Assembly (NCBI GenBank): GCA_027021385.1
Contig: JALUUL010000069.1
Location: forward strand, 124,001 to 188,000
Origin: Planctomycetota bacterium
GTDB taxonomy: Bacteria; Planctomycetota; UBA1135; GCA-002748355
Direction: 5' to 3'
DNA length: 64,000 nt
This document shows positions 60,254-64,000 of the stretch, in pieces. The translations under genes and the position numbers were made by a program. The notes below the pieces were generated by a model. The model made no database searches and was not told the DNA's origin. It saw only the letters and a list, made by a program, of their open reading frames with translations. Positions within the stretch are counted from its first letter, which is position 1. Every line of letters starts with the position of its first letter.

Positions 60254-60463
60254 TCAGGAAGCCTTCGGGCGGCGCTTGTTCTTGCCGTTCTCTTTCTCGG
60301 CCTGGAGACCGGCTTGGAAGGCCTGGAGATCGGACTTGCTGAAAAGACGCACGGGGGAACCGCACTCGACGCACCAGGACTGGTCGACGCTCATCAGGAA
60401 GCGCACGTAGGCGCCGCATTTCTCGCACCACTTCTTTTCGTTGTAGTAATCGAGGATGTCCAT
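60254..60463 (-). CDS. small zinc-ribbon protein
   Basis: A 69-residue protein with WCEKCGAYVRFLM and WCVECGSPVRLF, two CxxC pairs 20 residues apart, a classic zinc ribbon, and a Lys/Arg-rich tail (KENGKNKRRPKAS). GGAGGGAGACG precedes the ATG. Ribbon proteins of this size often bind RNA, ribosomes or RNA polymerase; no function can be assigned. It stands alone between pruA and queG. Confidence 0.8.
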   Translation of the reverse strand: MDILDYYNEKKWCEKCGAYVRFLMSVDQSWCVECGSPVRLFSKSDLQAFQAGLQAEKENGKNKRRPKAS

Positions 60464-60842
60464 CGTCGTCTCCCTCCTAACAGCCGATCGCGGAACCTCA
60501 TCGGGTCCGAGGGGGGAGGAGCAAGCGCCCTGCCAACTCTCGAGAATCCCCCTGCTGTTCTTGCAAGTCTCTGTGATAGATCAGGTTGCATCCGGATATG
60601 GATGCCGCTTAGGCGGATTCCGCCGATCTCAGTTAGCGGCTTCGGAGCCGGGGGTAACCACCGGGGAGCCTCCAGGGCGAGACCTCTCGTCCCGATGCGT
60701 GCGCCGGGAACGGGGTTTCAGGGAAGGATGAAAATCCGCAACCTTCGTTGCATCCGGGCGACACGACCCGGCTTTCGAGAAGTCGGGGAGCCCGCGTTCC
60801 GAGGATTCCCGGAAAGGCGGGAGAGGGCGGGCTCGGACGGGG
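60464..60842. other. 379-bp intergenic region upstream of the zinc-ribbon gene and downstream of queG
   Basis: No gene is credible here. It includes TTGCAA and TGATAGAT at 60561-60583, GGCGGATTCCGCC at 60612-60624 (a five-pair stem with a three-base loop), and a G/C-rich stretch with CCGGGGGTAACCACCGGGG around 60645-60665. It may hold a promoter for the zinc-ribbon gene and a queG terminator. I recognised no known riboswitch. Confidence 0.4.
60738..60751 (-). terminator. possible weak terminator downstream of queG
   Basis: GCAAC (60738-60742) and GTTGC (60747-60751) form a five-pair hairpin; read on the minus strand it is followed by GGATTTT. It lies about 90 bases after the queG stop. The short stem and T run make this a weak call. 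Confidence 0.3.
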
Positions 60843-61961
60843 TCAGGGGGCCCCTTCGAGGGAGGCGCGGAGATCGGCCGCCGTGGCCGGGTCTTCCTCG
60901 CGGGCCAGGGCGCGGTCGAGGGCCTCCCGATGGGAGCCGAGCCGGCCCAGGGCCCAGGCCGCCGCCGTCCGGAGCCCGCTGTCCGCCTCCTCGAGGGCGG
61001 CCCGGAGCGCCGGGGCCAGGTCCTCCCTCCGGAGGTTTCCGGCGACGAGGGCCGCGTTGCGCCTGAGCCCCATCCTCCCGGCCCTGCGCAGGGCCGTTCC
61101 GGTCCAGTCCTCTTCCCATTCCCGTTCCGACAGCCGGATCAGGGCCTCGAGGTCGTAGGTCTCGGTCACCAGATGCGGCCGGAGATCCGAATCCTCGTCC
61201 GCCCGTCCGCCGGCCGCCCGGCTCGTGTAGGGGCAGACCTCGAGGCAGAGATCGCAGCCGAAGACCCAGGCGCCCTGCGCTTCCCGGAGGTCCCTGGGGA
61301 TCGGGCCTCGGTGTTCGATCGTCGTGTAGGAGAGACAAAGACGGGCGTCGAGACGGAAGGGGGCGATCAGGGCTCCGGTCGGGCAGGCCTCGAGACAGGC
61401 CGTGCAGGTGCCACAGGATCCGTTCGAGAGAGAGGGAGCCTCGACTTCCAGGTCCAGGAAGACCTCGCCGAGAAGGAGCCAGGGTCCTCTCCTCGGGTGG
61501 ATCAGTCCGCAGCTCTTCGCGGAAAAACCGAGCCCGGTCCGCAGGGCGAGGGCCCGTTCGAGGACGGGGGCGGCGTCGACCGCGATTTTCGCGGGGATTT
61601 CCCGCCGGAACTCCTGGGCCAGCCGGGTCCGGAGTTTCCGCAGCCTGGACCGGAAGACCCGGTGATAATCCCGTCCCGCGGCATAACGGGCCAGGCGCCC
61701 CCCCCCGGGAAAGGAGGCCGGGCTCCTCGAGTAGTCGAGGGCAACCGTGAGCAGTCCCCTCCCTTCGGGAAAGAAGAGGGTCGGATCCAGGATGCGGGCC
61801 TCGTTGCGGGCGAGCCAAGTCATCGAGGCCTGGCGCCCCTTGGCGATCCATTGCCGGAATCTTTCCCGGTCCTCCTCGCGGAGTTCCGGTGGACCGCAGG
61901 CCGCGAGGTCGAAGCCTGCGGCCAGGGCCAGTTCCAGAAGGGTCTCGGTGGGTCGTGCCAT
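60843..61961 (-). CDS. queG: epoxyqueuosine reductase QueG
   Basis: A 372-residue cobalamin- and iron-sulfur-dependent enzyme, the last step of queuosine synthesis. Two ferredoxin-type clusters are visible: SCGTCTACLEACPTGALI and CDLCLEVCPYTSR, with WLLLGEVFLDLE, ARLCLSYTTIEHRG and GLGFSAKSCGL. The last ~80 residues are HEAT-like helices (GLRRNAALVAGNLRREDL). ATG at 61961 is chosen for homology; upstream in-frame starts are longer. Together with queA and a QueD-type gene it supports a queuosine pathway in this organism. Confidence 0.93.
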   Translation of the reverse strand: MARPTETLLELALAAGFDLAACGPPELREEDRERFRQWIAKGRQASMTWLARNEARILDPTLFFPEGRGLLTVALDYSRSPASFPGGGRLARYAAGRDYHRVFRSRLRKLRTRLAQEFRREIPAKIAVDAAPVLERALALRTGLGFSAKSCGLIHPRRGPWLLLGEVFLDLEVEAPSLSNGSCGTCTACLEACPTGALIAPFRLDARLCLSYTTIEHRGPIPRDLREAQGAWVFGCDLCLEVCPYTSRAAGGRADEDSDLRPHLVTETYDLEALIRLSEREWEEDWTGTALRRAGRMGLRRNAALVAGNLRREDLAPALRAALEEADSGLRTAAAWALGRLGSHREALDRALAREEDPATAADLRASLEGAP

Positions 61962-62073
61962 CGTCCTCGTCAGGTTCCGGAGGGTAGCAGGATCGCTGCG
62001 GACCGAAGTTGTCCTCAAGCGGAAACCGCCTTCCGGTCGATGAATGAGAGCCCTCCTCCGAAGGAAGTCCGAA

Positions 62074-63069
62074 ATGGCGAAGGACAAGAAGATCCCCCGG
62101 CGCCCCAGAAGTCCGCGATCCCCAAGGGAGGTTCCGGAGGAGTTCGGACGGACTCCGCCGGACCCGGCCGCAGGAGCCCCTCAGGAGGGTGAGTCCCGGA
62201 TCGGGGTCTCCGAAATGGAACCGGGACCCCGGGGGACCCTCCCTGTCGAGACTTCCAGGACGGGAGTTCCAGATCTCGAGCGGATCCATCCTGAACCCGG
62301 TGAGGGGCGGGAACGGGTTCCCTTCGCGCCGAACCCCGAAGATGCGCAGGTTCTGACGCCGAGAACCGCGAATGGGGTCGTGCGGGCCGGGAAACTCGAT
62401 CTCCTGCTCCGGGAGGTCCGGACACTCGAGGAGGCGGGCAAACTCTTCCTTCTCGGCGAGGAGTGCCTGGCGCGCTGGCTTGTCGAGGGCCGCCTCCTTC
62501 TCCACCGGTGCCTGACCGCGTTCGAGGCCGAAGACCGTGAAGAACTCGGCCGAAACCTCGAGCGGCTCCAATCCCTGCAGGCCTGGATCCAGGAGGCCCA
62601 GGAGGACAACCTCGACCTGGCCCGGGCCTTCACCCGGGGCATGGCGAGACAGGATGTCATCGCCCTCGTTCGGGACGCGGCCTCGACCTTCCATCCTTGT
62701 TACGAGGAGATCCGCCTCCATCTGCCCCCGCTTGGTGAACAGAGGCGCACGACGGGCCACGCCCTCGGGATGTACCAGGCCTTCCATCTCGCCCTCGAGG
62801 CCCTCGCCTTCCGGCTCGGAGGCCGGGGAACGATCCGGATCGAGGTCGAGGAGGGGAATCTCTTCCTGATGGTGCGATTCCTCGGCGAGTGCCCGGAAGA
62901 GAGCAGCCTGGGAGCCCCCCCCGTGGATCTCCTCCGGAAGATCCGGCGGCTCGTCGTCACCCTGCACCGGGGCAAGGTCTTCCCCGGGGAGGACGGCCCC
63001 TCGGGCGCCTCGATCGTGCTCGCTTTTCCTTTAAGGCGCCCGGAACTCAGGGACCTCGATCGGCACTGA
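62074..63069 (+). CDS. hypothetical protein with histidine-kinase ATPase-like C-terminus
   Basis: A 331-residue protein. The N-terminal ~85 residues are basic and Pro/Gly-rich. A central helical part follows (REVRTLEEAGKLFLLGEECL and HRCLTAFEAEDREELGRNLE, coiled-coil-like), and the C-terminal third resembles a GHKL ATPase lacking its key ATP motifs: MYQAFHLALEALAFRLGGRG, TIRIEVEEGNLFLMVRFLG, then DLLRKIRRLVVTLHRGKVF with GASIVLAFPLRR. No Asp-rich N box is seen, so it is probably inactive as a kinase. The ATG at 62074 has AAGGAAG upstream. A role as scaffold in sigma or stress control is a guess. Confidence 0.65.
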   Translation: MAKDKKIPRRPRSPRSPREVPEEFGRTPPDPAAGAPQEGESRIGVSEMEPGPRGTLPVETSRTGVPDLERIHPEPGEGRERVPFAPNPEDAQVLTPRTANGVVRAGKLDLLLREVRTLEEAGKLFLLGEECLARWLVEGRLLLHRCLTAFEAEDREELGRNLERLQSLQAWIQEAQEDNLDLARAFTRGMARQDVIALVRDAASTFHPCYEEIRLHLPPLGEQRRTTGHALGMYQAFHLALEALAFRLGGRGTIRIEVEEGNLFLMVRFLGECPEESSLGAPPVDLLRKIRRLVVTLHRGKVFPGEDGPSGASIVLAFPLRRPELRDLDRH

Positions 63070-63144
63070 AGGCCGGAGGGATTCCTCCCAGGAGGGGGCT
63101 GGGGTCCGTAGGGCCCGAAGCCTGTCTTAACTCACGCTCCGACA

Positions 63145-63160
63145 GAGACTAATGAGTCTC
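63145..63160. repeat. perfect hairpin upstream of the ECF-like gene
   Basis: GAGACT (63145-63150) and AGTCTC (63155-63160) form a six-pair stem with an AATG loop, inside the 280-base gap 63070-63349 between the ATPase-like gene and the sigma factor. There is no following T run. TAAACT at 63272-63277 may be a -10 element for the next gene. I see no gene in this gap. Confidence 0.35.
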
Positions 63161-63349
63161 GTAGTCCCGGGGAGTCTCGGGCGGCGGAGGTCGTCCTCGA
63201 ATCTCCGGGCCCGGTTTGCGGTCCTGCGGAGAGAGTTCGAAAGCTTCGCTGTCGTCATGCCGGGTTTCCGCTAAACTGGAACGGGAGCGGAATCCGCGCA
63301 GGCGGTCCTCTCGTCCCTCCGTTGCTCCCTGAAGAAACGCCGAGAACTG

Positions 63350-64000
63350 ATGACCCCCATCCAGATCCGGCAGGCATTTCCTCTGGAAATGGCCTCGCGC
63401 CTCCGGGCTCTGTCCCGGGAAACCGGAGATCCCCGCGCCGACGAGCTGGCCCGGGATTTCGAGGTCCTCCTTCGGATCTCTTCCGGCGCGGCGCAGGCCG
63501 ACCCCGGGGAGACCCCCCTGCTATCCCTCCCCGAGGACCGGAAGGATCTCGATTCCCGCACTCTCGGGCGCGAGACGATCGAGAGTTTCCGGGACCGTTG
63601 CTCGACCGTCTTGATGGATCTCTATCGATCGACGAGCAGTCCTGCGGCCTTCGGTCTCCTGTATGAGATCAACTACCGTCCGTTCCTGAACGTGATCTCC
63701 GCGCGGTTGAAGAAGTTCTATTTCTCGGTCGATCCGCAGGACGTCCTGCAGGAAGTCTTCTTCAACATCTACCGCTATCCCCACAAGTTCCATGCGGACA
63801 AGGATCGGGCCTTTCGTTACTGGGCCTCGATGATCATCCGCAACACGGTCTTCAAGCACACGCGGGAAATGGGGAAGGAGATTTCGAGGGAGATCGCGGA
63901 CGAGGAGATCGAATCCCATCCCGACCGGCCGGGCCGCAGTCCGGTCCAGCTCGCGATGACCGAGGAGAGCAGGCGCTTCTGCTCGAAGATCTACGTCCTC
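63350..64000 (+). CDS. ECF-like sigma factor with long N-terminal extension (3' end outside window)
   Basis: The frame from ATG at 63350 is open to the window end; 217 residues are visible. About 95 residues of unusual N-terminal sequence (MTPIQIRQAFPLEMASRL to ESFRDRCSTVLMDL) precede region 2: YRPFLNVISARLKKFYFSV, DPQDVLQEVFFNIYRYPHK, and RYWASMIIRNTVFKHTRE. The region 4 helix-turn-helix would lie beyond the end. Such extensions occur in several ECF groups. No anti-sigma factor is visible. Confidence 0.75.
   Translation, partial: MTPIQIRQAFPLEMASRLRALSRETGDPRADELARDFEVLLRISSGAAQADPGETPLLSLPEDRKDLDSRTLGRETIESFRDRCSTVLMDLYRSTSSPAAFGLLYEINYRPFLNVISARLKKFYFSVDPQDVLQEVFFNIYRYPHKFHADKDRAFRYWASMIIRNTVFKHTREMGKEISREIADEEIESHPDRPGRSPVQLAMTEESRRFCSKIYVL

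Noticed and set aside
60718-62967. 749-residue minus-strand open frame
   Set aside because: Shadow of queG and of the ATPase-like gene; no motif or start signal.
1-64000. CRISPR arrays, insertion sequences, phage genes, rRNA
   Set aside because: No regularly spaced repeat, transposase or integrase frame, or rRNA-like sequence was found in any gap.

Overview
The window is 64 kb of high-GC bacterial chromosome, densely packed and apparently free of insertion sequences, phage genes, CRISPR arrays and recognisable tRNA or rRNA genes. The cell has a Gram-negative type envelope: BamA, an O/P-type porin, a glycosyltransferase cluster with a heptosyltransferase-like enzyme and a Kdo/WaaP-like kinase. 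Three things point, as inference only, to Planctomycetota or a near relative: a TIGR03790-type secreted protein, the block glmU-prs-rplY-pth-rpsF-rpsR-rplI-dnaB, and several short or odd zinc-ribbon proteins. No 16S gene is present to settle it.

Layout. 1-5 kb: end of a HEAT-like protein, TIGR03790 secreted protein, RluA-type pseudouridine synthase, and a degenerate NtrC-like regulator. 4.8-9.5 kb (minus): a coupled operon of aspartate kinase, OPT transporter, small membrane protein and an altered NagB-like protein. 9.6-13 kb: isopropylmalate/homocitrate synthase-like enzyme, a Cys-rich protein, a TIM-barrel isomerase and a one-helix membrane protein. 13.3-20.7 kb (plus): valyl-tRNA synthetase with unusual insertions, a secreted/anchored protein, a PTPS/QueD enzyme, an alternative sigma-70 factor and an acyl-CoA dehydrogenase. 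20.8-28.3 kb: a chemosensory module, cheA-cheW-cheB-cheR on minus (all start/stop overlaps) facing a CZB-domain receptor on plus, with no flagellar gene nearby.

28.4-40.1 kb (plus) is the housekeeping block: glmU, prs, rplY, pth, rpsF, rpsR, rplI, dnaB, bamA, two cyclophilins and an enoyl-CoA hydratase. A good sigma-70-like promoter precedes glmU. 40.1-42.8 kb (minus) is a large M14 peptidase. 42.9-50.35 kb (plus) is a seven-gene glycan cluster: five diverse glycosyltransferases, a sugar kinase and a polyprenyl-phosphate-sugar-synthase-like enzyme, probably building a cell-surface lipid-linked or LPS-core glycan. 50.3-53.7 kb (minus) carries a cellulose-synthase-like glycosyltransferase followed by a Rieske protein and a cytochrome b6-type protein fused to a c-type heme domain.

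53.8-64 kb: queA; a phosphate-selective porin preceded by three 11-bp-spaced TTCAT repeats (a Pho box); thiE; a small membrane protein; another glycosyltransferase; pruA with a puzzling in-frame membrane-peptide remnant after its stop; a 69-residue zinc ribbon; queG; a degenerate kinase-like protein; and the start of an ECF-like sigma factor that runs off the end.

The most unusual items are the degenerate NtrC-like regulator, the b6-c fusion whose Rieske partner has no ordinary close start codon, the CheA-CheW-REC hybrid with a cytoplasmic zinc-type receptor, the Pho-box porin promoter, the ValRS insertions, and the orphan reading frame behind pruA. I did not see a clear-cut wholly new system.
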